A stretch of 64,000 nt of DNA from Rhizobium album (GTDB lineage Bacteria; Pseudomonadota; Alphaproteobacteria; Rhizobiales; Rhizobiaceae): contig NZ_QFBC01000020.1 in NCBI RefSeq assembly GCF_003122325.1, forward strand, positions 62,001 to 126,000. The letters run 5' to 3'. Every line of letters starts with the position of its first letter. Position 1 is the first letter of the stretch. Below the pieces are notes generated by a model that was not told the origin of the DNA, did not search any database, and saw only the letters and a list, made by a program, of their open reading frames with translations. A program made the position numbers and the translations under genes. Of this stretch, positions 8,466 to 16,935 are shown in pieces.

Positions 8466-11138
8466 ATGAATGTTGTTGTGGTAGAATCGCCGGCCAAGGC
8501 CAAGACGATCAACAAGTATCTTGGCCCCGGCTACAAGGTTCTGGCGTCCTTCGGCCATGTCCGCGACCTGCCTGCCAAGGACGGCTCGGTGCTTCCCGAC
8601 CAGGATTTCGAGATGCTCTGGGAGGTGGACGGCGCTTCGGCCAAACGCATCAAGGATATTGCAGATGCGGTGAAATCCTCCGACGGCCTGTTTCTGGCGA
8701 CCGACCCGGATCGCGAAGGCGAAGCCATTTCCTGGCACGTTCTCGACCTGCTGAAGAAAAAGAAGGTGCTCGGCGACAAGCCGGTCAAACGCGTCGTCTT
8801 CAACGCCATCACCAAGAAGGCCGTGCTCGATGCCATGGCGCAGCCGCGCGACATCGATGTGCCGCTGGTCGATGCCTATCTCGCCCGCCGCGCCCTCGAT
8901 TATCTCGTCGGCTTCAATCTGTCGCCCGTTCTGTGGCGCAAGCTGCCGGGTGCCCGTTCGGCCGGCCGGGTGCAATCGGTTGCGCTTCGCCTGGTCTGCG
9001 ACCGCGAGTCGGAAATCGAGCGTTTCGTTTCGGAAGAATACTGGCAGATCTCGGCGCTTTTGAAGACGCCGCGCGGCGACGAGTTCGAGGCCAGGCTGGT
9101 TTCCGCGGACGGCAAGCGCCTGCAGCCGCGCGCCATCGGCAACGGCGAGGAGGCCAACCGGCTGAAGTCGCTTCTGGAAGGCGCAAGCTACGTCGTGGAA
9201 AGCGTCGAGGCCAAGCCGGTCAAGCGCAACCCCTCGCCGCCCTTTACCACCTCGACGCTGCAGCAGGCCGCCTCCTCCAAGCTCGGCTTCTCGGCGTCGC
9301 GCACCATGCAGGTGGCGCAGAAGCTCTATGAAGGCACCGATATTGGCGGCGAGACGGTCGGTCTCATCACCTATATGCGTACCGACGGCGTGCAGATGGC
9401 GCCGGAAGCGATCGATGCCGCTCGCCATGCCATCGGCGAGCAGTTCGGTGCCCGTTACCTGCCGGAAAAGCCGCGTCTCTATTCCACCAAGGCGAAGAAC
9501 GCCCAGGAAGCCCACGAAGCCATTCGCCCGACGGATTTCAATCGCACGCCGGATTCGGTGCGCCGCTACCTCGATGACGACCAGCTTCGCCTCTACGACC
9601 TCGTCTGGAAGCGTGGTATCGCCAGCCAGATGGCGTCCGCCGAAATCGAGCGCACCACCGTCGAAATCCTCGCCGACAATGGCGAGCAGAAGGCCGGCCT
9701 GCGCGCCGTCGGTTCCGTCATTCGCTTCGACGGTTTCATCGCCGCTTATACCGACCAGAAGGAAGACGGCGAACAGGCCGACGACAGCGAGGACGGCGGC
9801 CGCCTGCCGGAGATCAACGCCCGCGAAAAGCTGGTGAAGAACAAGGTCAACGCCACCCAGCACTTCACAGAACCCCCGCCACGTTATTCCGAAGCTTCGC
9901 TGATCAAGAAGATGGAAGAGCTCGGCATCGGCCGCCCCTCCACCTATGCCGCGACGCTGGCGACACTGCGCGACCGCGACTATGTGACGATCGACAAGCG
10001 CAAGCTCATGCCGCAGGCCAAGGGCCGGTTGGTGACGGCTTTCCTCGAAAGCTTCTTCAACCGCTATGTCGAATATGATTTCACCGCCGATCTCGAAGAA
10101 AAGCTCGACCGCATTTCCGCCGGCGAACTGAACTGGAAGGATGTGTTGCGCGATTTCTGGCGCGATTTCTTCGCCCAGATCGAGGACACCAAGGAACTGC
10201 GCGTCACCAACGTTCTCGACGCACTGAACGAGATGCTGGCGCCGCTGGTGTTCCCGAAGCGCGAGGACGGCTCCGATCCGCGCGTCTGCCAGGTGTGCGG
10301 CACCGGCCAGCTGTCATTGAAGCTCGGCAAGTACGGCGCCTTCGTCGGCTGCTCGAACTATCCGGACTGCAACTACACCCGCCAGCTATCGTCGGAAAAC
10401 GGCGGCGAGGCGGATGCGGCGGCACTCAACGAACCCAAGGCGCTCGGCAAGGATCCGCTCACCGGCGAGGAGATCACCTTGCGCAGCGGCAGGTTCGGTC
10501 CCTATATACAGCGCGGCGACGGCAAGGAGGCGAAACGTTCTTCCCTGCCGAAAGGCTGGACGCCGGCGACCATCGATTACGAAAAGGCCCTGGCGCTGCT
10601 GTCGCTTCCGCGCGATGTCGGCCCCCACCCCGAAACCGGCAAGATGATTTCGACCGGCATCGGCCGCTACGGTCCCTTCGTGCTGCATGACGGCACCTAT
10701 GCCAACCTCGAAGGAGTCGAGGACGTGTTCACCATCGGCCTCAACCGTGCCGTGACCGTGCTTGCCGACAAGCAGACCAAGGGTGCGGGCGGTCGTGGCC
10801 GCGCGACGCCTGCGGCGCTCAAGGAACTGGGCGACCATCCCGACGGCGGCGCCATCACCGTGCGCGACGGCCGTTACGGCCCCTATGTCAACTGGGGCAA
10901 GGTCAACGCCACCCTGCCGAAGGGCAAGGATCCGCAATCGGTGACGGTCGAGGACGCGCTGGCGCTGATCGTCGAAAAGGGCGGCAAGCCTTCCGGCAAG
11001 TCCGCCAAGGCGAAGGCCCCTGCCAAGACGGCAAAAGCCAAGGCCTCCGCCGAGACGAGCGAAACAAAGAAGGCCGCCAAGCCAAAGGCTGCGGCAAAAC
11101 CGAAGGCCAAGACGGCCTCGAAGACAAAGAAGAGTTAA
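8466..11138 (+). CDS. topA: DNA topoisomerase I
   Basis: A type IA topoisomerase of 890 residues that relaxes negative supercoils. The Toprim domain is at the N-terminus (VVVESPAKAKTI; DPDREGEAISWH), and the active-site tyrosine is about residue 303 in LITYMRTDG. After the core there is one four-cysteine zinc finger (CQVCG...CSNYPDC, residues about 608-635), then several repeats containing GRYGPYV/GRYGPFV, and a lysine/alanine-rich basic tail of about 60 residues. ATG 8466 is used rather than GTG 8463. The stop is immediately followed by the rnr ATG. The 284-bp gap before it holds no gene. Confidence 0.96.
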   Translation: MNVVVVESPAKAKTINKYLGPGYKVLASFGHVRDLPAKDGSVLPDQDFEMLWEVDGASAKRIKDIADAVKSSDGLFLATDPDREGEAISWHVLDLLKKKKVLGDKPVKRVVFNAITKKAVLDAMAQPRDIDVPLVDAYLARRALDYLVGFNLSPVLWRKLPGARSAGRVQSVALRLVCDRESEIERFVSEEYWQISALLKTPRGDEFEARLVSADGKRLQPRAIGNGEEANRLKSLLEGASYVVESVEAKPVKRNPSPPFTTSTLQQAASSKLGFSASRTMQVAQKLYEGTDIGGETVGLITYMRTDGVQMAPEAIDAARHAIGEQFGARYLPEKPRLYSTKAKNAQEAHEAIRPTDFNRTPDSVRRYLDDDQLRLYDLVWKRGIASQMASAEIERTTVEILADNGEQKAGLRAVGSVIRFDGFIAAYTDQKEDGEQADDSEDGGRLPEINAREKLVKNKVNATQHFTEPPPRYSEASLIKKMEELGIGRPSTYAATLATLRDRDYVTIDKRKLMPQAKGRLVTAFLESFFNRYVEYDFTADLEEKLDRISAGELNWKDVLRDFWRDFFAQIEDTKELRVTNVLDALNEMLAPLVFPKREDGSDPRVCQVCGTGQLSLKLGKYGAFVGCSNYPDCNYTRQLSSENGGEADAAALNEPKALGKDPLTGEEITLRSGRFGPYIQRGDGKEAKRSSLPKGWTPATIDYEKALALLSLPRDVGPHPETGKMISTGIGRYGPFVLHDGTYANLEGVEDVFTIGLNRAVTVLADKQTKGAGGRGRATPAALKELGDHPDGGAITVRDGRYGPYVNWGKVNATLPKGKDPQSVTVEDALALIVEKGGKPSGKSAKAKAPAKTAKAKASAETSETKKAAKPKAAAKPKAKTASKTKKS

Positions 11139-13496
11139 ATGACGAATAGAGAACCGCGCGGCAAGGCAGCACAGACCGGCAAACGGGCTGGCAGGGCCGC
11201 CCGCGCGGAGACTGCAAGAAGCGACGACAGCATCATTCAGGGCGTGCTGCCGCCGCGGGACGTGATCCTGCGTTTCATCGCCGACCATCCCGAAAAAGCA
11301 TCCAAACGCGAACTGGCCAAGGCCTTCGGCCTGAAAGGCGAAAGCCGCGTCGAGCTCAAGAACCTGCTGCGTTCGCTCGAAGAGGACGGCCTCGTCCAGA
11401 AGAACCGCAAATCCCTGATCCGCCCCGGCGCCCTGCCGCCCGTTACCGTGATCGACATCACCACCCGCGACAAGGACGGCGAACTGATCGGCCGGCCGGC
11501 CGAGTGGCCGGAGGACGCCGGTGTCGCACCGGCGGTGCTGATCCGCCAATCCTCCGAAAAGCGCGGCAAGGGCAAGACGCCGGCCGCCGGCCTCGGCGAC
11601 CGCATCCTGGCGAAGATCTTCCCGGCGAGCGAACGCGGCGGGCCGGCCTATACGGCGCGCATCATCAAGGTCATCGACAAGCGCATGAACGCCGTGCTCG
11701 GCGTGTTCCGCGAGACGCCCGGCGGCGGTGGACGGCTGATGCCGATCGAAAAGCGCGGCGAGGAAATGGTCATCGATCCGGACTCGACCGGCGAAGCCAG
11801 GGACGGCGATCTCGTCGAGGTCGAAGTGGCGCGGCTCGGCCGTTTCGGCCTGCCGCGGGCGAAGGTCCTGACGGTGGTCGGTTCCGTCGCCTCGGAAAAG
11901 GCGATCTCGATGATCGCCATCTATGCGCACGGCATCCCCTACATCTTCCCGCCGCCCGTCGAGGCCGAGGCAGAAGCCGCCAAGGCCGCGACCATGGCGA
12001 GCCGCGAGGACTGGCGCACGCTGCCGCTGATCACCATCGACCCGGCCGACGCCAAGGACCATGACGACGCCGTCTATGCCGAAGCCGATCCTTCGCCGGA
12101 CAATGTCGGCGGCGTCGTCGTCACGGTGGCGATCGCCGATGTCTCCTGGTACGTCAGGCCTGGCTCGCCGCTCGACCGCGAGGCGCTGAAGCGCGGCAAT
12201 TCCGTGTATTTCCCGGATCGCGTCGTGCCGATGCTGCCCGAGCGCATCTCCAACGATCTCTGCTCGCTGAAGGAAGGCGTCGACCGGCCGGCACTCGCCG
12301 TGCGGATGGCCTTTTCTTCCGAAGGCCGCAAGATCGGCCACACCTTCCATCGCATCATGATGAAGAGTGCGGCCAAACTCTCCTACAGCCAGGCCCAGGC
12401 GGCCATCGACGGCGCTCCCGACGACAAGACCGGCCCGCTGCTCGAGCCGATCCTGAAGCCGCTATGGCACGCCTACCACGTGATGAAGCGCGGCCGCGAC
12501 CGGCGCCAGCCGCTGGAACTCGACATGCCGGAGCGCAAGATCCTGCTCAAGCCCGACGGCACGGTGGACCGCGTCGTCGTGCCGCCGCGGCTCGATGCCC
12601 ACAAGCTGATCGAGGAGATGATGATCCAGGCGAACGTCGCCGCCGCCGAGACGCTGGAGAAGAAGCGCCAGCCGCTGATCTACCGCATCCACGACGCGCC
12701 GTCGCTTGCCAAGCAGGAGACGCTGCGGGAGTTCCTGGCGACGCTCGGCATTCCGCTCGCCAAGGGCGGCAATGTGCGCGCCAACTCCTTCAACGGCGTC
12801 CTCGCCAAGGCGGAAGACACGCCGCACCAGACCATGGTCAACGAGATGGTGCTACGCTCCCAGAGCCAGGCGATCTACAGCCCCGACAATATCGGCCATT
12901 TCGGCCTCAACCTGATGAAGTACGCCCATTTCACCTCGCCGATCCGCCGTTATGCCGACCTGATCGTGCATCGTGCCCTGGTGGGGTCGCTCGGCTTCGG
13001 CGAAGGCGGGATCACGCCGGACGAGGAGGCGTCGCTCGACGATATCGCCGCGGAAATCTCGACCTTCGAGCGCCGCGCCATGGCGGCCGAACGCGAGACG
13101 GTCGACCGGCTGATCGCCCATCATCTCGTCGGTCGAATCGGCGAGGAATTTGCCGGCCGCGTGCAGGGTGTCACCAAATCGGGGCTGTTCATCAGCCTGC
13201 CGGATTACGGCGCCGACGGCTTCGTGCCGATCTCGACCCTCGGCAACGACTATTTCATCTACGACGAGGCGCACCAGGCGCTGTCGGGCGAGCGCACCGG
13301 TCTCGGCTATCGCCTCGGCGATGAGGTGCAGGTGCGCCTGGCCGAAGCGGTGCCGCTCGCCGGCGCCCTGCGGTTCGAGATGCTGAGCGAGGGGCGCAAG
13401 ATGCCGACGGCGGTGCGTTCGTTCCACAAGACATCGCGGCGTGGTGCCGGGCAACGCAAGCAGCCGGGCACCCGTCCGCCGCGCGGTCGCCGCTAA
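11139..13496 (+). CDS. rnr: Ribonuclease R
   Basis: A 785-residue 3'-5' exoribonuclease able to degrade structured RNA. An N-terminal basic and winged-helix region (residues about 25-85) is followed by cold-shock-like domains, the RNB catalytic domain with ITIDPADAKDHDDAVY (the acidic metal ligands) and FTSPIRRYADL, and a C-terminal S1 domain (FAGRVQGVTKSGLFI) with a basic RRGAGQRKQ tail. It starts on the base after the topA stop, so it depends on topA transcription and perhaps re-initiation. Confidence 0.95.
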   Translation: MTNREPRGKAAQTGKRAGRAARAETARSDDSIIQGVLPPRDVILRFIADHPEKASKRELAKAFGLKGESRVELKNLLRSLEEDGLVQKNRKSLIRPGALPPVTVIDITTRDKDGELIGRPAEWPEDAGVAPAVLIRQSSEKRGKGKTPAAGLGDRILAKIFPASERGGPAYTARIIKVIDKRMNAVLGVFRETPGGGGRLMPIEKRGEEMVIDPDSTGEARDGDLVEVEVARLGRFGLPRAKVLTVVGSVASEKAISMIAIYAHGIPYIFPPPVEAEAEAAKAATMASREDWRTLPLITIDPADAKDHDDAVYAEADPSPDNVGGVVVTVAIADVSWYVRPGSPLDREALKRGNSVYFPDRVVPMLPERISNDLCSLKEGVDRPALAVRMAFSSEGRKIGHTFHRIMMKSAAKLSYSQAQAAIDGAPDDKTGPLLEPILKPLWHAYHVMKRGRDRRQPLELDMPERKILLKPDGTVDRVVVPPRLDAHKLIEEMMIQANVAAAETLEKKRQPLIYRIHDAPSLAKQETLREFLATLGIPLAKGGNVRANSFNGVLAKAEDTPHQTMVNEMVLRSQSQAIYSPDNIGHFGLNLMKYAHFTSPIRRYADLIVHRALVGSLGFGEGGITPDEEASLDDIAAEISTFERRAMAAERETVDRLIAHHLVGRIGEEFAGRVQGVTKSGLFISLPDYGADGFVPISTLGNDYFIYDEAHQALSGERTGLGYRLGDEVQVRLAEAVPLAGALRFEMLSEGRKMPTAVRSFHKTSRRGAGQRKQPGTRPPRGRR

Positions 13497-13532
13497 GGCA
13501 ATCGCAAAAGACGCTTTCAGGAAGGATCCGAT

Positions 13533-13988
13533 ATGGCCACCCAACAGGACAACGAACCGATCCGCTTCGGCGGTCCGGATGTCGCGGAACGACCGGTGGG
13601 ACGCTCCATCGTCCGCGGTCTGCGCAACACCTGTCCTGCTTGCGGCAGCGGCCGGCTGTTCCGCGCTTTCCTCAAGCCTGTCGATCATTGCGCCGCCTGC
13701 GGCGAAGAAATGTTCCACCAGCGCTCCGACGACCTGCCGCCCTATCTCGTCATCTTCGTCATCGGCCACGTCACGGTCGGCGGCTACATGATGACGGATC
13801 TGGTCTGGCCGCTGTCGATGTGGACACATCTGGCAATCTGGGCACCCATTACGGTGCTGACGGCGATGCTGTCGATCCAGCCGATCAAGGGCGGCGTCAT
13901 CGGATTGCAATGGGCACTGCGTATGCACGGCTTCGGCGGGCACAAGGACGAGCTCGACGATCCCAATATCGGAGAACAGCACGAGTGA
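13533..13988 (+). CDS. DUF983 family membrane protein
   Basis: A 151-residue protein with two CxxC zinc-knuckle pairs near the N-terminus (CPACGSG at residue about 34 and CAACGEE at about 53), then two membrane segments (about 70-90 and 97-115) and a polar tail. This is the DUF983 layout, frequent in alphaproteobacteria next to rnr or cytochrome oxidase genes; its role is unknown. AGGAAGGA precedes the ATG by 7 bases. Its stop overlaps the GTG of the Nudix gene (GTGA). Confidence 0.9.
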   Translation: MATQQDNEPIRFGGPDVAERPVGRSIVRGLRNTCPACGSGRLFRAFLKPVDHCAACGEEMFHQRSDDLPPYLVIFVIGHVTVGGYMMTDLVWPLSMWTHLAIWAPITVLTAMLSIQPIKGGVIGLQWALRMHGFGGHKDELDDPNIGEQHE

Positions 13989-14680
13989 AACGGCCGGGCG
14001 AAAAGACCGAATGGGGCGTCGAAGTCTCTGCCGAGCGCCCGGCCGGTCCCTCCGTTCGTCCGCGCGACGCCGCGACGATCGTCCTGATCGATCGGACGAC
14101 GGGCTTTCCGCGCGTGCTGGTCGGCAAACGCAGCAGCCGCCATGTGTTCATGCCGGATACCTATGTCTTTCCCGGCGGGCGGCGGGATGCATCCGACCAT
14201 GCTCTGCCCTTCGCATCCGATCTCCATCCCCTAGTTCTCGCCAGGCTCACCGGCGAACGGGGAACGGAGAAGAGCGCCCGGGCAATCGCGCTGGCAGCCC
14301 TCAGGGAACTGCACGAGGAAACCGGCCTTACGCTGGGGGATGCCGCCGGCGGCAGACTCCGGGCAAGCCTGCATACGCTGCGATATGTCGCCCGTGCCGT
14401 CACGCCGCCGGGCAACGTGCGGCGTTTCGACACGCGCTTCTTTTCGACCTTTGCCGACGAAGCCGGAATAAATCCCGATCTCATCCGTGATACAGGGGAA
14501 CTGCATGATCTGCGCTGGCTCGATCTGCGCGATGTCGACAGCCTGAGCATGCCACGGATAACCCGCACCGTTCTCGAAGACTTGAAAAAACTGATGAGCA
14601 TGGACCCGGCTTTACCGTTTGGCAGCCCAGTGCCGTTTTATTATAGCCGTCGCGGGCAGTCATTCCGCAGCACAGTGTAA
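13985..14680 (+). CDS. Nudix hydrolase
   Basis: A 231-residue Nudix protein. The Nudix helix is clear (ALRELHEETGL), but 40-odd residues containing ARLTGERGTEKSAR separate it from the FPGGRRD glycine pair, the long insertion typical of NUDT19-like/CoA-type Nudix enzymes. It therefore probably cleaves a nucleoside-diphosphate-linked substrate such as CoA or a derivative; the substrate is not proven. The start is a GTG at 13985 overlapping the DUF983 stop by 4 bp, which indicates coupling; the open frame upstream of it is a shadow of the DUF983 gene. Confidence 0.88.
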   Translation: MKRPGEKTEWGVEVSAERPAGPSVRPRDAATIVLIDRTTGFPRVLVGKRSSRHVFMPDTYVFPGGRRDASDHALPFASDLHPLVLARLTGERGTEKSARAIALAALRELHEETGLTLGDAAGGRLRASLHTLRYVARAVTPPGNVRRFDTRFFSTFADEAGINPDLIRDTGELHDLRWLDLRDVDSLSMPRITRTVLEDLKKLMSMDPALPFGSPVPFYYSRRGQSFRSTV

Positions 14681-14693
14681 GCAGGATCATTTT

Positions 14694-15878
14694 ATGTCTC
14701 AGCCGTCCAACGGCGCACCGGGTCACGTCGAGGAAATTCATTGGCCGTCGCTGTTTGCGGCCATTTCGGCGATCAGCGCCGTCGGCATCGCCATCGGCCT
14801 CGGCCTGCCCCTGCTCAGCATCATCCTGGAAAAGCGCGGCATTTCCTCGACGCTGATCGGCTTCAACTCCGCCATGGCCGGCGTCGCCGCCATGGCCGCG
14901 GCCCCGGTGACGACATGGCTCGCCCACCGTTTCGGGGTGGCCAATACCATGCTCTGGGCCGTGCTGCTGGCGGCCGTCAGCGCGCTCGGCTTCTATTACG
15001 CCGAAGCCTTCTGGATGTGGTTCCCGCTGCGGGTGGTCTTCCACGGCGCCACCACCACGCTCTTCGTGCTTTCGGAATTCTGGATCAACGCCGCCTCCCC
15101 GCCCTCCCGGCGCGGCATGGTGCTCGGCATCTATTCGACGGTGCTGTCCATCGGCTTTGCCGCCGGGCCGCTGATCTTCTCCATCGTCGGCAGCGAGGGC
15201 GTATTTCCGTTCCTGATCGGCGCCGGCGCGATCCTGCTCGCTGCCATACCGATCTTCATCGCCCGCTACGAAAGCCCCGTGCTGGACGAGAAGCCGGAAC
15301 TGCACTTCTTCCGCTACGTCTTCCTGGTGCCGAGCGCCACGGCGGCGGTCTTCGTCTTCGGCGCGGTCGAGGCCGGCGGCCTGTCGCTGTTTCCGATCTA
15401 TGCCACCCGCTCGGGCTTCACCGAGGCGCAGGCGGCGCTGCTTCTGACCATCATGGGCATCGGCAACGTCATCTTCCAGATCCCGCTCGGCATGCTCTCG
15501 GACCGGATCTCCGACCGTCGTACACTGCTCTTCATCATGGCCGTCATTGGCCTCGTCGGCGCGATGACCTTGCCGCTGCTGGCCGGCAACTGGCTGATGA
15601 TGGCGGCCGTGCTGTTGTTCTGGGGCGGCTGTGTCGCCGGTCTCTACACGGTCGGCCTCAGCCATCTCGGCTCGCGACTCACCGGCGCGGACCTGGCGGC
15701 CGCCAATGCCGCCTTCATCTTCTGTTATGCCATCGGCACCGTCGCCGGCCCACAGGCCATCGGCGCCACCATCGACATGACCGGCAATGACGGGTTTGCC
15801 TGGGCAATTGCCGCCTTCTTTGGCCTCTACGTGCTGCTTTCGGTGGCTCGCCTGCTTTTCGGGCCAAAACGGACTTGA
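14694..15878 (+). CDS. MFS transporter
   Basis: A 394-residue major facilitator with about 12 hydrophobic segments. The cytoplasmic loop signature after helix 2 is weak (AHRFG), and after helix 8 there is GMLSDRISDRR, the usual MFS A-like motif. It resembles the YcaD/YfkF-like group of small-solute exporters; the substrate is unknown. The ATG at 14694 is 13 bp after the Nudix stop with AGGA upstream. The rpmG promoter lies inside its last codons. Confidence 0.88.
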   Translation: MSQPSNGAPGHVEEIHWPSLFAAISAISAVGIAIGLGLPLLSIILEKRGISSTLIGFNSAMAGVAAMAAAPVTTWLAHRFGVANTMLWAVLLAAVSALGFYYAEAFWMWFPLRVVFHGATTTLFVLSEFWINAASPPSRRGMVLGIYSTVLSIGFAAGPLIFSIVGSEGVFPFLIGAGAILLAAIPIFIARYESPVLDEKPELHFFRYVFLVPSATAAVFVFGAVEAGGLSLFPIYATRSGFTEAQAALLLTIMGIGNVIFQIPLGMLSDRISDRRTLLFIMAVIGLVGAMTLPLLAGNWLMMAAVLLFWGGCVAGLYTVGLSHLGSRLTGADLAAANAAFIFCYAIGTVAGPQAIGATIDMTGNDGFAWAIAAFFGLYVLLSVARLLFGPKRT

Positions 15879-15902
15879 CTTTTCACGCGCGATTTGTAGT
15901 TT
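15875..15902 (+). promoter_or_regulatory. Probable rpmG promoter
   Basis: TTGACT at 15875-15880 (in the context CTTGAC, a strong alphaproteobacterial -35) and TAGTTT at 15897-15902 with a 16-bp spacer. The -35 overlaps the stop codon of the MFS gene. Transcription would begin near 15909, giving a leader of about 65 bases before rpmG. Confidence 0.5.
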
Positions 15903-15974
15903 CGCGCCAGAAATAGCCGTGGACCCTTTCCGGCCGTCCACGGCTTCGTTTTTATTAAAGGCAGGACCACGACC

Positions 15975-16142
15975 ATGGCGAAAGCTACAACCATCAAGAT
16001 CAAGCTGCTGTCGACCGCCGACACCGGGTTCTTCTACGTCACGACGAAGAACAGCCGTACGATGACGGACAAGATGACGAAGACCAAGTACGACCCGGTT
16101 GCCAAGAAGCACGTCGAATTCAAGGAAACCAAGATCAAGTAA
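15975..16142 (+). CDS. rpmG: 50S ribosomal protein L33
   Basis: A 55-residue basic protein starting [21 protein letters not shown] and ending [10 protein letters not shown], the full-length alphaproteobacterial L33 without the zinc cysteines (C-minus form), hence independent of zinc. It sits in the large subunit near the E site. The gene has its own promoter upstream and a strong intrinsic terminator 25 bp after the stop, so it is transcribed alone. Confidence 0.96.
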   Translation: MAKATTIKIKLLSTADTGFFYVTTKNSRTMTDKMTKTKYDPVAKKHVEFKETKIK

Positions 16143-16167
16143 GATCTGCTTTCTGGAAGTTTAAAAG

Positions 16168-16199
16168 AAAGCGCGAGCCCTCGGGTTTCGCGCTTTTTT
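16168..16199 (+). terminator. Intrinsic terminator of rpmG
   Basis: The arms AAAGCGCGA (16168-16176) and TCGCGCTTT (16188-16196) form a 9-bp stem, extended by an inner CCC/GGG, and run directly into a six-T tract. Confidence 0.9.
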
Positions 16200-16244
16200 A
16201 TTACCGCCTGCCAGCCGCCGTTTCCCTCCCATGCCTGAACCGCC

Positions 16245-16425
16245 GGAAATAAAAAACGCCGCCTCCCGGGGGAAGCGGCGTTTGAAAAGGGGGCCGGTTG
16301 ACATGCAGCGGCACGAGGAACCGCGTGTAGCATATCAACCGGCCAACCCCACGACCCAGGAGATGCGGCGGACCTGAGCATCATGGGGTAAGACTGCCCT
16401 CTTTCCGAGGAGCGTTGTCTCTTTG
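16245..16425 (-). ncRNA. Candidate trans-acting small RNA
   Basis: On the minus strand a strong terminator at 16250-16283 has no gene upstream of it. Between it and a possible promoter (TTGATT-N18-AATTAT, reading leftwards from about 16465) lie about 180 bases that can fold into a long hairpin: arms of 15 bp at 16292-16306 and 16330-16344 (only one G-U pair), with a further GCGG/CCGC stem at 16308-16311 and 16321-16324. The region has no convincing ORF; a 133-codon minus-strand frame runs antisense through rpmG and looks spurious. Hairpin, U-tract and orphan promoter are the layout of rhizobial trans-encoded sRNAs, but I cannot name a family. Confidence 0.5.
16250..16283 (-). terminator. Intrinsic terminator on the minus strand
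   Basis: AAACGCCGC (16254-16262) pairs with GCGGCGTTT (16275-16283). Read on the minus strand the stem is followed by TTTTTTATTT. On the plus strand it is followed by GAAAAGG, so it works leftwards only. Confidence 0.8.
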
Positions 16426-16429
16426 TATG

Positions 16430-16935
16430 ACGCATAATTTGCTCAAAATGAAAAGAAAATCAACAAATTCTTAATGCTTAGACGGACCCTTGTCCCTTTA
16501 TGGTTAAAAACGACGGATAATGGTAAGGAAAGCGATTTATTTTCCAATTAAAACAACCAAAATACTAAAAATATTGATTCATTGCCGGCACGTATATTTT
16601 GGGACCCGCACAAACAATATTTTGTTAAGTTTTTAGATACCCAATTGAATCAAAGCTTAATCGTGCCTTCGAAAGTCCGGACCGCCATCACGGCAGATGC
16701 AGCCGCGCCATTTCGCTTCAACTGTGTTGTATGCGCGAAATTTTCACGGTCGCAATTGTGGGAATCTTCACGCGCTATACGATTGATCAATAATGGGTGA
16801 AAAACGCCACCATCTGCACAACCTTATAGCAAAAAGGCCGCGTTCCTTCGGAAAAGTTATCCACAGACGCGCCGAATGCTCCAGCCGATCCGACTGTTCT
16901 TCAAAATACTGTCGTCATGACGAGAATTGATTCGT
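16430..16935. other. AT-rich intergenic stretch, no gene seen
   Basis: Roughly 500 bp with far more A+T than the flanks, especially 16430-16660, between the sRNA candidate and the pleD stop. A 72-codon plus-strand frame from a TTG at 16582 has no ribosome site and unlikely composition. A perfect DnaA-box word, TTATCCACA, is at 16857-16865. AT-rich tracts like this can bind nucleoid proteins such as MucR, but nothing here proves it. Confidence 0.6.

Noticed and set aside
14481-16112. A 543-codon minus-strand frame over the MFS gene and rpmG
   Set aside because: It is antisense to two clear genes and of low-complexity charged composition.
16034-16435. A 133-codon minus-strand frame through the sRNA candidate and rpmG
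   Set aside because: It would read through a strong leftward terminator hairpin and antisense to L33; no ribosome site.
16582-16800. A 72-codon frame in the AT-rich intergenic region
   Set aside because: It begins with TTG, has no Shine-Dalgarno, and its composition is unlike any neighbouring protein.
16857-16865. TTATCCACA here and at 51842-51850, considered as a replication origin signal
   Set aside because: Single DnaA-box words without clustering, AT-rich unwinding repeats or origin-type neighbours are not enough.
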